This document shows positions 1-6,360 of a DNA stretch of 25,655 nt, piece by piece. The stretch covers positions 1 through 25,655 of the IMG/VR virus record IMGVR_UViG_3300034072_001074. One strand, 5' to 3'. The position numbers were made by a program, and so were the translations under genes. The first letter of the stretch is position 1, and each line of letters opens with the position of its first letter. The notes under the pieces were generated by a model. It did no database searches, was not told the DNA's origin, and saw only the letters and a list, made by a program, of their open reading frames with translations. Source of the stretch: a virus.

Positions 1-90
1 GGGGCACGGGCAGGGGAAGGCCGCTAGGGCAGGCAGGGGCACGGGCAGGGAAGGCCGCTAGGGCAGGCAGGGGCACGGGCAGGGAAGGCC
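1..90. repeat. 34-bp GC-rich tandem repeat, about 2.6 copies
   Basis: Units start at 1, 36 and 70, each beginning GGGGCACGGGCAGGG. The first unit carries one extra G (35 bp), the second is 34 bp, and the third breaks off at about 90. The unit length is not a multiple of three and no gene covers it. The array may extend beyond the window edge. The CCGCTAGGG core of the unit recurs near 541, 567 and 633. Confidence 0.85.
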
Positions 91-97
91 GGAATCG

Positions 98-123
98 AAA
101 GGGCCGCCCTAGGGCGGCCCTTT
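98..123 (-). terminator. Palindromic terminator of the 138-416 gene
   Basis: A 26-bp perfect palindrome centred between 110 and 111 (arms AAAGGGCCGCCCT / AGGGCGGCCCTTT) lies just past the stop of the leftward gene. The U-tract is short, so it may act in both directions. Confidence 0.6.
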
Positions 124-137
124 TGGGGTGGCGGCCC

Positions 138-416
138 TTATGCTTGGGCCGCTTTCCACTTGGCAATTTCAGCCTGCCGACGGGCCTCAAAATCGCCCGT
201 TGCGTAGGGGCTGCGGCCATGGGTGAAGCTGGAGTCGGCCCGTTCGATCCGCGACTTTTTCGGCAGATTGCGGTCGCTGTTATCGCTCAGCATGACTTCA
301 CAACGGCCATACTTGTAAAGCGCCGTTTCGTGGGCCTGACGCTCAGAAACAGCCGAAATGAAAGCCACGAAAACCTTGTTCTTGTAGATTGCGAAGGTGG
401 GGATGTTCTTGGCCAT
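138..416 (-). CDS. Hypothetical small protein (92 aa)
   Basis: Function not recognised. The ATG at 416 follows the standard leader directly. An upstream in-frame start near 533 would lie before the promoter and is rejected. The N-terminal half (residues 1-45) reads as a compact alpha/beta domain (IPTFAIYKNKVFVAFISA, then a helix around ERQAHETALYKYG). The C-terminal half is basic and polar with RRQAEIAKWKAAQA at the end. It is the last gene of the leftward array in this window and has its own promoter and terminator. Confidence 0.8.
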   Translation of the reverse strand: MAKNIPTFAIYKNKVFVAFISAVSERQAHETALYKYGRCEVMLSDNSDRNLPKKSRIERADSSFTHGRSPYATGDFEARRQAEIAKWKAAQA

Positions 417-447
417 TGTCTGTCTCCGTTTGCGTCTCGATGACTTA

Positions 448-476
448 CTTCTAGGGCCGATTTTTGATTCGGTCAA
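448..476 (-). promoter_or_regulatory. Array promoter P1
   Basis: -35 TTGACC (471-476), 17-bp spacer opening with GAATC, -10 TAGAAG (448-453). There is no second GANTC and no TTAAC element upstream. It drives the 138-416 gene. Confidence 0.7.
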
Positions 477-540
477 ACACTTTCTGCAATTATTTTGGCG
501 CGTCACTTCCTCCACCAAAACAGGCGGATTCATGATCTAG

Positions 541-641
541 GCCGCTAGGGCGGGCGCGTCATGGCCCGCTAGGGGCGGCGCTGGGCGTCGATAGGCCGCG
601 CCGGGCAGTCTGGCCGCGCTTTGCCGCTAGGCGCGCTCCTT
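541..641. repeat. Dispersed CGCTAGG motifs in an intergenic gap
   Basis: CCGCTAGGG-like words occur near 541, 567 and 633 in a GC-rich gap (477-666) without a gene. The same word is part of the 34-bp tandem repeat at 1-90, suggesting debris of that repeat. No terminator is visible for the gene ending at 697. Confidence 0.5.
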
Positions 642-666
642 GGGCGTCTGGGCGGCTCCTACGGGC

Positions 667-690
667 GCAAAATGACCGCGATCCATAATT
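667..690. repeat. Copy 1 of the 'CAAAATGACC..ATCCATAA' repeat
   Basis: An isolated copy of the repeat family clustered at 14483-14667 and 15682-15735, here with GACCGCGATCC in the middle. It sits where the terminator of the 697-837 gene would be expected. Confidence 0.7.
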
Positions 691-696
691 AGGCCC

Positions 697-837
697 TCAG
701 AAACCGGCTTGCAGCTTGCTGAAAACCTCATTGACGAAATCCGCCACTTCCATCGCCACGAACACGGCACCGACCGCGACCGCAATCTTTACAGAAAATC
801 CGCCGATCAGCAGGCCAACAATTCGGTTCATGTCCAT
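697..837 (-). CDS. Small single-span membrane protein (46 aa)
   Basis: Function not recognised. The ATG at 837 follows the standard leader. Residues 5-28 (IVGLLIGGFSVKIAVAVGAV and on) form one transmembrane helix, with a short acidic then amphipathic C-terminus ending FSKLQAGF. No obvious terminator follows; the transcript probably reads on towards the 138-416 gene. Small phage membrane proteins of this size often act at the inner membrane, in lysis or exclusion for example, but nothing here decides between roles. Confidence 0.7.
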   Translation of the reverse strand: MDMNRIVGLLIGGFSVKIAVAVGAVFVAMEVADFVNEVFSKLQAGF

Positions 838-859
838 GGTCTGTCTCCTTTCCAGACAT

Positions 860-888
860 AGGATGGACGCGGCGACCGATTCGGTCAA
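860..888 (-). promoter_or_regulatory. Array promoter P2
   Basis: -35 TTGACC (883-888) followed by GAATC. The hexamer at 17-bp spacing (CATCCT) is poor; TATGTC lies 22 bp away. A half-site at 922 and an ATTAACCTTAAC element at 943-954 lie upstream, 21 bp apart, with the half-site about 10 bp farther from the -35 than usual. Confidence 0.6.
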
Positions 889-969
889 GCACTTTCTCCA
901 CTTATTTTTCGACTCGTTATGGTTAACGCGGCTGGGCAATTTATTAACCTTAACAGATTGTTGGGGCGC

Positions 970-994
970 AAAAAAAGGGAGGCTTTCGCCTCCC
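970..994 (-). terminator. Terminator of the 1003-1347 gene
   Basis: Stem GGGAGGC / GCCTCCC with a GAAA loop on the transcript, followed by a run of seven U. Confidence 0.9.
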
Positions 995-1002
995 TCCTTG
1001 GC

Positions 1003-1347
1003 TTAATGGCCGTAGTTGCAGCCGATATAGTAGAGCCGCCCGGCGACCAGATAAGCGATGTCCGCCGATCCGCAGCAGCCCGCATTAGCGGCTTCCTCAT
1101 AGGCCGCCCATTCGGTGGCGCGGTCGGCGAAGGCGGCGCGATAGTTGTCGCGATAATCCTCGTCCGCAACCGCGTCATGGAAAAGCGCGTGTGCCTCTTC
1201 CACCGTGGCAACCGCTGCCAGCGCGCGGACCATGGTGCGCTCGCCCTCGAACGCGAGGAGGGCCGCAGCCGCCTCCGCAGCGGCGAGGTCCGCAGCCTCG
1301 ATCACCGAAGCGGGGCAGTTGGAGCGGAGGAAGAGGAAGTAGTTCAT
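1003..1347 (-). CDS. Alanine-rich hypothetical protein (114 aa)
   Basis: Function not recognised. The ATG at 1347 follows a leader with one change (GGAGACAAGCC). Residues 15-50 are Ala/Glu-rich helix (IEAADLAAAEAAAALLAFEG); residues 51-90 hold acidic and aromatic residues (EEAHALFHDAVADEDYRDNY). The C-terminus has a CC pair and ends LYYIGCNYGH. The overall look is an acidic helical protein. It is a single-gene unit with its own promoter and strong terminator. Confidence 0.8.
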   Translation of the reverse strand: MNYFLFLRSNCPASVIEAADLAAAEAAAALLAFEGERTMVRALAAVATVEEAHALFHDAVADEDYRDNYRAAFADRATEWAAYEEAANAGCCGSADIAYLVAGRLYYIGCNYGH

Positions 1348-1377
1348 GGCTTGTCTCCTAGCCGGGTTGATGAAGCA

Positions 1378-1406
1378 TGATTCTCATACTCCACCGATTC
1401 GGTCAA
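1378..1406 (-). promoter_or_regulatory. Array promoter P3
   Basis: -35 TTGACC (1401-1406), GAATC abutting. The hexamer at the 17-bp position is GAATCA (1378-1383), itself a GANTC site. No TTAAC element is present because the preceding gene ends at 1420. Confidence 0.65.
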
Positions 1407-1419
1407 GCACTTTGTTAGT

Positions 1420-1620
1420 CTAGCTATACTGTCTTTTTGATGCGGACATAAGGACGACGTGCCCGGCCATTTTTGCAATCATGCCTAGTGCCAGTAAGCT
1501 GGCGGCGTTCATCTCTAGGGGCGTTTCCGGCCATGTCATATCAGGGGCGATTGTCGTGGCCGCCCAGACGCAAAGCAGGGCGAAAGCATAAAGAGCGGCG
1601 ATCAGGATGGCTTTGTGCAT
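1420..1620 (-). CDS. Two-span membrane protein (66 aa)
   Basis: Function not recognised. The ATG at 1620 follows a leader variant, GGAGACACACA. Residues 3-20 (KAILIAALYAFALLCVWA) and about 38-58 (MNAASLLALGMIAKMAGHVV) are two hydrophobic helices, separated by a short loop with DMTWPETP. It is the second cistron of the unit started by the 1652-1879 gene, 31 bp downstream, with a leader but no promoter of its own. There is no terminator before promoter P3. Confidence 0.75.
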   Translation of the reverse strand: MHKAILIAALYAFALLCVWAATTIAPDMTWPETPLEMNAASLLALGMIAKMAGHVVLMSASKRQYS

Positions 1621-1651
1621 TGTGTGTCTCCAGACGGGCAGGGAAGGGCGA

Positions 1652-1879
1652 TCAGGCCGCCAAGGGCATATCATGGGCGGCAAAGACGCTTTCGGCCTGT
1701 GCGAGCGTCAAGCCCTTCGCGACGCATTCCCATTCGTAGACCATTGCGCCCGAAACGGACTCGGCGCGGTAGATCGGCGCGGCTTGATGCCACTTGCCTG
1801 ACCGGACGGAAACCGCGAAGCCCGCCGCGCGCTGCACGATCATGACGTTTTCGTTAGCTGACTTGCGAATGACTTTCAT
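1652..1879 (-). CDS. Hypothetical small protein (75 aa)
   Basis: Function not recognised. The ATG at 1879 follows the standard leader. The sequence alternates short strands and polar turns (NVMIVQRAAGFAVSVRSGKW, APIYRAESVSGAMVYEWECV) and ends in a helix LTLAQAESVFAAH. This suggests a small beta-rich fold with a C-terminal helix. It is the first cistron of a two-gene unit with a membrane protein. Confidence 0.75.
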   Translation of the reverse strand: MKVIRKSANENVMIVQRAAGFAVSVRSGKWHQAAPIYRAESVSGAMVYEWECVAKGLTLAQAESVFAAHDMPLAA

Positions 1880-1913
1880 CGTCTGTCTCCATCGGCGGTG
1901 CGCCGTTGGATGG

Positions 1914-1942
1914 TTAGTCACATACTCCAACGATTCGGTCAA
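1914..1942 (-). promoter_or_regulatory. Array promoter P4
   Basis: -35 TTGACC (1937-1942), GAATC abutting, -10 GACTAA (1914-1919). A GTTAACCTTAAC element lies at 1984-1995 but there is no half-site between. It drives the 1879 and 1620 starts. Confidence 0.65.
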
Positions 1943-2009
1943 GCACTTTCGCAAGAAAAAGAGACGCCGCACGACTGGCTGGCGTTAACCTTAACAGATT
2001 GTTACCGGC

Positions 2010-2035
2010 AAAAGAAAAGGGCCTTTCGGCCCTTT
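2010..2035 (-). terminator. Terminator of the 2038-2424 gene
   Basis: Stem AAAGGGCC / GGCCCTTT around a four-base loop, then UUUUCUUUU on the transcript. Confidence 0.9.
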
Positions 2036-2037
2036 CC

Positions 2038-2424
2038 TCAATAAGGGGCGCAACCATAGGTCGCCCATGCCTTGACGGCGATTCCGCGCTTCCATAGCGC
2101 GTGTTCGCGATCCTGTGCGTCCTCGCACCCCTCCGCCTCAAACCACCAGCGCAGGGCGTCCTCGCGGCTGATTCCGTGGTCGTGCTGGAGGTCGGTCAAT
2201 TCCTCTTCCAGCTTGGCGATTGCCTTGGCGGAAATGGCGGCCTCCTCGTCCTCGCGCGCCGCGATGATGCCGCCAAGCTCCTCAAACGCGGCGGCGTAGT
2301 CCTCCGGCGTGACGGGGCAATGGACGCCGCCATTGCGCGGGCGGAAGCCATAGGCGTCCTTGTGCATGTCCGAATAGATGACGGCGGCCTGTTCGAGGGC
2401 AGTGAGGGCGTTCCAGTCGGTCAT
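2038..2424 (-). CDS. Hypothetical acidic protein (128 aa)
   Basis: Function unknown. The ATG at 2424 follows the standard leader. The opening LEQAAVIYSDMHKDAYGFRPR (about residues 10-30) resembles a stretch I recognise from many unnamed phage and plasmid proteins. Residues 40-90 are acidic and helical (EELGGIIAAREDEEAAI, KLEEELTDLQHDHGIS), and the C-terminus has WWFEAEGCEDAQD. The protein is probably cytoplasmic. It is a single-gene unit. Confidence 0.85.
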   Translation of the reverse strand: MTDWNALTALEQAAVIYSDMHKDAYGFRPRNGGVHCPVTPEDYAAAFEELGGIIAAREDEEAAISAKAIAKLEEELTDLQHDHGISREDALRWWFEAEGCEDAQDREHALWKRGIAVKAWATYGCAPY

Positions 2425-2458
2425 TGTCTGTCTCCTCCGGCACCGCGCCGGTGACTTC

Positions 2459-2488
2459 TTCCTACCGTTGGTTATCTGATTCGGTCAA
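2459..2488 (-). promoter_or_regulatory. Array promoter P5
   Basis: -35 TTGACC (2483-2488), GAATC abutting, 18-bp spacer, -10 TAGGAA (2459-2464). The GTTAAGGTTAAC element (2510-2521) takes the position used by the half-site elsewhere, 27 bp from the -35. Confidence 0.7.
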
Positions 2489-2535
2489 GCACTTTTTCAA
2501 TCACCGTTTGTTAAGGTTAACGCCGGGCCGGGCGC

Positions 2536-2560
2536 AAAAGAAAAGGGCCTTTCGGCCCTT
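2536..2560 (-). terminator. Terminator of the 2564-3193 gene
   Basis: Stem AAGGGCC / GGCCCTT with a GAAA loop on the transcript, then a U-rich tail. Confidence 0.85.
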
Positions 2561-2563
2561 CCC

Positions 2564-3193
2564 TTAATCCTCCCTCCTTCCATCTTCCCGGAAGGTGTAT
2601 CCGTTCGCCTCCATGGCGTCCGCAATCTGTTCGTCGCTTCGCAGATATTCATCTTGCTGCACAAGCTGGCGGTAGAGCCATTGGGCAAGGTCGCGCATGA
2701 TCTCCTTGACTTCGCTTTCCACGGCGGCCGAAACGTCGCCATATTCGTGCCGTTCGTTGCGCGTCTCCACTTGGAGTCCGTAATAGTGGTGATATTTGAT
2801 CGTTGCGGTCAGGGCGTAAAGGTGACGGGACTGCACCGCTTGCAGCCGGTCGGCAATGGCGTGCAATGCCTTGTCCTGCGGCGCGTAGTCCTTCACGCTG
2901 GCCGCCGCGCCCTTCACATAGGCATAGCGGCCATCAAACGCGGCATAGTCGCTTTGACAGTAGCCGACGCTCCACCAGATAGCCGGATCGTTCCGCGTGC
3001 CGCCGCCCATAAGCGTGACAGGGTTCGTCGCCAGTTCAATGCCCAGCTTGGCGGCGATCGTCGCAAAGTCGTCAACGACGCATTCGTAATCGGTTTCATC
3101 GCGGCAATCCAGCCACCAATGCTTGGCGGTTTCCTTGGCCGCGTCGCTCAGTTCGTCATAGGTATAGAGCGTGATCGTCTTATCGGTCGGCAT
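2564..3193 (-). CDS. Phage protein of a 'YTYDELSDAAKE' family (209 aa)
   Basis: The longest product of the array. The ATG at 3193 follows the standard leader. The order LYTYDELSDAAKETAKHWW (residues 9-27), YECVVDDFATIAAKLGIEL (36-54), AAFDGRYAYVKGAA, a mid helix, then DLAQWLYRQLVQQDEYLRSDE and a C-terminal YTFREDGRRED matches a family found in many phages. In my recollection it is sometimes annotated as an antitoxin-like N-terminal region. The family match is by eye and no activity is established. It is a single-gene unit with the standard promoter. Confidence 0.85.
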   Translation of the reverse strand: MPTDKTITLYTYDELSDAAKETAKHWWLDCRDETDYECVVDDFATIAAKLGIELATNPVTLMGGGTRNDPAIWWSVGYCQSDYAAFDGRYAYVKGAAASVKDYAPQDKALHAIADRLQAVQSRHLYALTATIKYHHYYGLQVETRNERHEYGDVSAAVESEVKEIMRDLAQWLYRQLVQQDEYLRSDEQIADAMEANGYTFREDGRRED

Positions 3194-3226
3194 TGTCTGT
3201 CTCCTCCGCTTTCATGCGGTAGGGCT

Positions 3227-3255
3227 GGAGTAGGCGGATAAAGTGATTCGGTCAA
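3227..3255 (-). promoter_or_regulatory. Array promoter P6
   Basis: -35 TTGACC (3250-3255), GAATC abutting, 17-bp spacer, -10 TACTCC. Half-site at 3279 and GTTAAGGTTAAC at 3300-3311. Confidence 0.7.
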
Positions 3256-3328
3256 GCACTTATTCCAGAAAAGATATGGTTAACAGGCTGGGCACGGGCG
3301 TTAAGGTTAACGGGTGACGGGCGGCGTG

Positions 3329-3352
3329 AAAAGGGAGGCTTGCGCCTCCCTT
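3329..3352 (-). terminator. Terminator of the 3356-3700 gene
   Basis: Stem AAGGGAGGC / GCCTCCCTT with a four-base loop; short U-tract. Confidence 0.85.
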
Positions 3353-3355
3353 CGG

Positions 3356-3700
3356 TCATTCCGCAGGGGAGTAAATTACCCTCCCTTCGTCGCGCAGCTT
3401 CTCCAGATCGCATTCGATAGCGTAATTGTTGAAATACCAGCAGCGGCCGATGATTTCGTTTGTGCCGTCGTCGTGCGTCGTCATTTCCTCCGCAACGCAC
3501 GGGGCGGAAGTCAGCCCGACGAAAGGATTTGCCTGCCCCGCGTCAAAGTGGGTGAAAGAGCCATTGCAGGCGTAGGACTCGAACAAGTCCGCCATGACAA
3601 GCCAGTAATTGCGGTCGGCGTGGTCGGCGATATATTCCCGCGCTTCTTCGTCGGCGGTGATCTCCAGATCGCCATTTTCGAGGATCGTGCATTCAATCAT
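3356..3700 (-). CDS. Widespread phage/plasmid hypothetical protein with 'GLTSAP' core (114 aa)
   Basis: The ATG at 3700 follows the standard leader. The C-terminal two thirds carry landmarks that recur in unnamed proteins of phages and conjugative elements: GLTSAP (about residue 72), then CWYFNNYAIECDLEKLRDEGRV near the end. The N-terminal part has DEEAREYIADHADRNYWLV. Function is unknown. It is a single-gene unit behind the most degenerate promoter of the array, so expression may be lower. Confidence 0.85.
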   Translation of the reverse strand: MIECTILENGDLEITADEEAREYIADHADRNYWLVMADLFESYACNGSFTHFDAGQANPFVGLTSAPCVAEEMTTHDDGTNEIIGRCWYFNNYAIECDLEKLRDEGRVIYSPAE

Positions 3701-3724
3701 GGTCTGTCTCCGTTGTGATGATTC

Positions 3725-3753
3725 GTTTTGGCATAATCCATCGATTCGGGCAA
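3725..3753 (-). promoter_or_regulatory. Degenerate array promoter P7
   Basis: -35 TTGCCC (3748-3753), spacer opening with GAATC, -10 CAAAAC, a second GANTC at 3720-3724. No TTAAC element upstream. Both GANTC sites are kept although the -35 has drifted. Confidence 0.55.
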
Positions 3754-3766
3754 CCACTTTATCCAT

Positions 3767-3800
3767 AAAAAGAAAGCCCCGGCGCGCTAGGCTCCGGGGC
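3767..3800 (-). terminator. Terminator of the three-gene unit ending at 3806
   Basis: Stem GCCCCGG (3776-3782) / CCGGGGC (3794-3800), then UUUCUUUUU on the transcript. Confidence 0.85.
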
Positions 3801-3805
3801 GATGA

Positions 3806-3871
3806 TTAGAAGCTGGCCGCAACGGTAATCAGCAGCAGGCCGGTAAAGAGGCGGGAAAGGGCTATCAGCAT
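3806..3871 (-). CDS. Tiny membrane peptide A (21 aa), translationally coupled
   Basis: The ATG at 3871 shares one base with the TGA of the upstream gene (TGATG), so translation is probably coupled. The peptide opens MLIALSRLF and continues TGLLLITVAASF: one hydrophobic helix with a single early Arg, stopping 5 bp before the terminator stem. Similar peptides occur at 5182-5256 and 13691-13756 in the same relative place. Function is unknown; the repeated gene position argues against chance. Confidence 0.6.
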   Translation of the reverse strand: MLIALSRLFTGLLLITVAASF

Positions 3872-4176
3872 CAGGCCGCCGCGTCCTCCTCTTCGTCAAA
3901 CTCCTCGGCAAGATAGACGCCGTGGCCGCTATGTTCCACCTGCCCGGCGGGCTGGATCGTCATGGCCGGGCTAAGGCTCATTTCGGGCATGTCAGGGCCG
4001 AACGCTTCGCCGGTGATGTAAAGGCCGTCCCCGACCTCCTGCCGCCTGTTGCTGAACTCGATAGCCGCCCCGTCAGCGGTGAGGGCGTCGGCCTTGGCCT
4101 GCGCCTCCTCCAGCGTGTCGGCCAAAATATAGAGGCTGGCGCAAATCATGATTTCGGTCTGGAACAATTTCTGCAT
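3871..4176 (-). CDS. Hypothetical acidic protein (101 aa)
   Basis: Function not recognised. The ATG at 4176 follows a standard leader, although this gene has no promoter of its own. It is the second cistron, 27 bp after the 4204-4503 gene. Residues 8-35 give a strand then a helix (EIMICASLYILADTLEEAQAKADAL), and the C-terminus is strongly acidic (EEFDEEEDAAA). The last base of its stop begins the tiny membrane peptide. Confidence 0.85.
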   Translation of the reverse strand: MQKLFQTEIMICASLYILADTLEEAQAKADALTADGAAIEFSNRRQEVGDGLYITGEAFGPDMPEMSLSPAMTIQPAGQVEHSGHGVYLAEEFDEEEDAAA

Positions 4177-4203
4177 GGTCTGTCTCCTTGCGCGGTGTGC
4201 TGA

Positions 4204-4503
4204 TTAGTGGTGGCGGCGGTAGGCGGCGTTCAGGTCGCCATAGGGATCGTAGCGCACGGCGCGAGCCACTGCCCGGCGCTTCGCCTCCTCCAACGTCTCG
4301 CAATATTCCCCGCCGTGATAGCCGCCCAACTGTGTGTTGGCAAAGTGGACGGCGTAGGGGTGCATCTCATTGTGCGGAAGGTGGCGGATAACCACCGCGC
4401 CCGGCGCGGTCGCGCCTCGTCCGGCCATACCATAGAACTGGACGGATTCCTCTTTGGCCTTGGCAATCAGGGCAGGGCTTCCGTGGGTGAAAGGTGCGGT
4501 CAT
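4204..4503 (-). CDS. Hypothetical protein (99 aa)
   Basis: Function not recognised. The ATG at 4503 follows the standard leader. Residues 8-45 hold SPALIAKAKEESVQFYGMAG then a short strand APGAVVIRHLP. The C-terminus is basic and helical (LEEAKRRAVARAVRYDPYGD), ending in RRHH. It is the first gene of a three-cistron unit with the 3871-4176 gene and membrane peptide A. Confidence 0.85.
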   Translation of the reverse strand: MTAPFTHGSPALIAKAKEESVQFYGMAGRGATAPGAVVIRHLPHNEMHPYAVHFANTQLGGYHGGEYCETLEEAKRRAVARAVRYDPYGDLNAAYRRHH

Positions 4504-4538
4504 TGTCTGTCTCCCTCCGGCTGGGTGCCGGTGATTCG

Positions 4539-4567
4539 TAACTAGGGGAGGGGACCGATTCGGTCAA
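4539..4567 (-). promoter_or_regulatory. Array promoter P8
   Basis: -35 TTGACC (4562-4567), GAATC abutting, -10 TAGTTA followed by CGAATCACC. Half-site 4591, GTTAAGGTTAAC at 4612-4623. Confidence 0.8.
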
Positions 4568-4637
4568 TCACTTATTCCAGAAAAGAAATGGTTAACGGGC
4601 TGGGGCTGGGCGTTAAGGTTAACAGGAAGGGCAAGCG

Positions 4638-4665
4638 AAAGAAAAAGGGAGGCTTTCGCCTCCCT
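4638..4665 (-). terminator. Terminator of the 4669-5031 gene
   Basis: Stem AGGGAGGC / GCCTCCCT with a GAAA loop on the transcript, followed by UUUUUC. Confidence 0.9.
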
Positions 4666-4668
4666 CCC

Positions 4669-5031
4669 TTAGCGTGCCCAATAGGTTACGCCGTTGAACT
4701 CGCCGCTTGTGTAATCCATCTGGAGGGCGCGGGCGGCGGCCTCCCAATCGATATGACAGGCAGGCCATGCGGACTCCTTCGGGATCGCGCCGATCTCCTC
4801 CGCCAACTCCTCGGCATAGTCCTTGAAATAGGAGTCACGAATGAAGGTGACAGGGAACCACGAATTTTCCCATTCATGATCGCCGCCGTATCCCCGGAAC
4901 TGCTCGATAAAGGCGCGCATGGCGGCGGCCTCTTCCTTTTCGTCGCTTTCCGGGTCCGCCTCGATCTCCTCGATCAGGTCGATGATGTCGCGGATGTCCA
5001 TAACGTCTTGATATTCGTCGATGGTGGTCAT
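4669..5031 (-). CDS. Acidic phage protein with 'DYAEELAEEIG...DWEAAARAL' signature (120 aa)
   Basis: The ATG at 5031 follows the standard leader with three extra bases. Residues 1-45 are highly acidic (DIIDLIEEIEADPESDEKEE). The C-terminal half reads SYFKDYAEELAEEIG, CHIDWEAAARALQMDYTS and EFNGVTYWAR. I know this pattern from many phage and mobile-element proteins; it is loosely reminiscent of ArdA-type antirestriction proteins, but the link is weak. A DNA-mimic role is possible from the charge alone and is inference. It is a single-gene unit. Confidence 0.85.
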   Translation of the reverse strand: MTTIDEYQDVMDIRDIIDLIEEIEADPESDEKEEAAAMRAFIEQFRGYGGDHEWENSWFPVTFIRDSYFKDYAEELAEEIGAIPKESAWPACHIDWEAAARALQMDYTSGEFNGVTYWAR

Positions 5032-5067
5032 TCGGTCTGTCTCCGCCGGCTCTGTGCCGGTGATTCG

Positions 5068-5096
5068 GAGATAGGGGAGGGGACCGATTCGGTCAA
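5068..5096 (-). promoter_or_regulatory. Array promoter P9
   Basis: -35 TTGACC (5091-5096), GAATC abutting, -10 TATCTC (5068-5073) followed by CGAATCACC. Half-site 5120, GTTAACCTTAAC at 5141-5152. Confidence 0.8.
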
Positions 5097-5167
5097 GCAC
5101 TTATTCCAGAAAAGAAATGGTTAACGGGCTGGGCCGGGGCGTTAACCTTAACGAATGATTACCAGCG

Positions 5168-5197
5168 AAAGAAACGCCGCCCTATTTGAGGGCGGCG
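5168..5197 (-). terminator. Terminator overlapping tiny membrane peptide B
   Basis: Stem CGCCGCCCT (5175-5183) / AGGGCGGCG (5189-5197), then UUUCUUUCG on the transcript. The stop codon of the 24-residue peptide lies in this hairpin. Confidence 0.8.
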
Positions 5198-5256
5198 GCT
5201 ATGAGGATAAGGAAAAAGCCGGTTATCGCCCCGGCTATGGCGCGTAGCAGCGTCAT
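5182..5256 (-). CDS. Tiny membrane peptide B (24 aa), translationally coupled
   Basis: The ATG at 5256 overlaps the TGA of the upstream gene as ATGA. It opens MTLLRAIAGAITG and continues FFLILIAAALK: an Arg near the N-terminus, then an unbroken hydrophobic helix and one terminal Lys. It has the same layout as the peptides at 3806-3871 and 13691-13756. Its last codons form part of the terminator hairpin. Confidence 0.65.
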   Translation of the reverse strand: MTLLRAIAGAITGFFLILIAAALK

Positions 5257-5663
5257 CGGCTTGCCAGATCATCAAAGCGGCGTTGCATCAGGTCAGATAC
5301 GTTGCCGTCGTCGGTCATGTCCGCAAAAGTGATGTCGGCAAAGTCATCCCACACCCAATCATAGCCTTGCTTCCACTCGCCCAGCACGGCGGGATTGCCC
5401 CGGCCCGTCTCGACAAATTCGCGGAAGGCGTCGCGGACATAGGTTTCCCCGTCGCCGGTCAGGGGATTGTCAAGGAAGGTCCGACAATGGCCGCAATGCT
5501 GCGGGCAATCCGCTTCCCCGCCGCCTTCCGAATAGGGGCCTTGCGGGAAGGAGTTGGAGTCCGGCTCATGCCCATCGGCCGCGCCTGAACGGATCAGGTC
5601 AGCCTTGATGTCGGTCGCGCAATTGTCGCAATAGATGTCGGATTGAAAGATGTAGGCGTCCAC
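5253..5663 (-). CDS. Zinc-finger-like phage protein (136 aa)
   Basis: The start is a GTG at 5663, placed directly after the standard leader. Two cysteine pairs, YCDNC (residues 11-15) and CPQHCGHC (about 53-60), suggest one zinc site, as does the conserved-looking stretch GPYSEGGGEADCPQHCGHC followed by FLDNPLTGDGETYVRDA. I recognise this arrangement from unnamed phage and plasmid proteins; function is unknown. It heads a two-gene unit with membrane peptide B. Confidence 0.85.
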   Translation of the reverse strand: MDAYIFQSDIYCDNCATDIKADLIRSGAADGHEPDSNSFPQGPYSEGGGEADCPQHCGHCRTFLDNPLTGDGETYVRDAFREFVETGRGNPAVLGEWKQGYDWVWDDFADITFADMTDDGNVSDLMQRRFDDLASR

Positions 5664-5687
5664 GGTCTGTCTCCTAGTTGCCTAGCC

Positions 5688-5716
5688 TGATTCGCATAGT
5701 CCACTGATTCGGTCAA
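5688..5716 (-). promoter_or_regulatory. Array promoter P10
   Basis: -35 TTGACC (5711-5716), GAATC abutting; the hexamer at 17 bp is GAATCA (5688-5693), a GANTC at the -10 position as in P3. Half-site 5736, GTTAAGGTTAAC at 5757-5768. Confidence 0.7.
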
Positions 5717-5786
5717 GCACTTTGTTCGGCGACAAGTTAACAAAGGGTGCGATTTTGTTAAGGTTAACGGAAGCGTCCGGGTAAGG

Positions 5787-5810
5787 AAAAGGGGAGGCGT
5801 TTACCTCCCC
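5787..5810 (-). terminator. Terminator of the 5819-6325 gene
   Basis: Stem GGGGAGG / CCTCCCC with a six-base loop, then UUUUCC. Confidence 0.85.
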
Positions 5811-5818
5811 TCTTTGGT

Positions 5819-6325
5819 TCATCCCCACATCCACACCTTGCCAGACTCATGGTCAAAGCCAAATTCAAGCCGGTTTGCCCGCGTCGCGTCGTTCAACCGT
5901 TCCAGACAATCGGCGTTGCCGTCGTCGGTGAAGGATACGCCATGCCCTACGGAAAGCATGTAGAGGGTGGAGCCGATGCGCTCATATGACAGGCCGTTGC
6001 TGGTATAGCGCAGGCCTTCGCTTCCGGGTTCCAGATCAAGCGCCGATTCGATGTCGGCGGCGTTGGCGGTCATGAACGCTTCGCAATAGGCCTTGCAGCG
6101 CTGATAGGTTTCGTCGTCCAGCGTGTAGATTGTGCCGGTGTCGCCTTCCTCGCGCTCTTCCTCGCAAGCTTCATCCATCTCGCTATATTGCAAATCCTGC
6201 AACATGGTCGCGACGAAGTCGGCAAGGATCGGGCAGGCCTTAAAGTCAGCCTTGCGGGCGGCTTCCCGTTCGCGGGTGGCGTCGTCGATTTCGTGGAAGC
6301 CGGTATAGTCGCGGGCGTCAGGCAT
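5819..6325 (-). CDS. Hypothetical phage protein with 'SVGHGVSFTDDG' motif (168 aa)
   Basis: The ATG at 6325 follows the standard leader. Residues 1-60 are charged helix (DDATREREAARKADFKACPI, EMDEACEEEREEGD). The C-terminal part has SYERIGSTLYMLSVGHGVSF then FGFDHESGKVWMWG. The GHGVxF stretch resembles the GHGxGFWD words seen in some unnamed phage proteins; this is a visual match only. It is a single-gene unit. Confidence 0.85.
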   Translation of the reverse strand: MPDARDYTGFHEIDDATREREAARKADFKACPILADFVATMLQDLQYSEMDEACEEEREEGDTGTIYTLDDETYQRCKAYCEAFMTANAADIESALDLEPGSEGLRYTSNGLSYERIGSTLYMLSVGHGVSFTDDGNADCLERLNDATRANRLEFGFDHESGKVWMWG

Positions 6326-6360
6326 TGTCTGTCTCCTCCGGCTTGCTTGCCGGTGATTCG

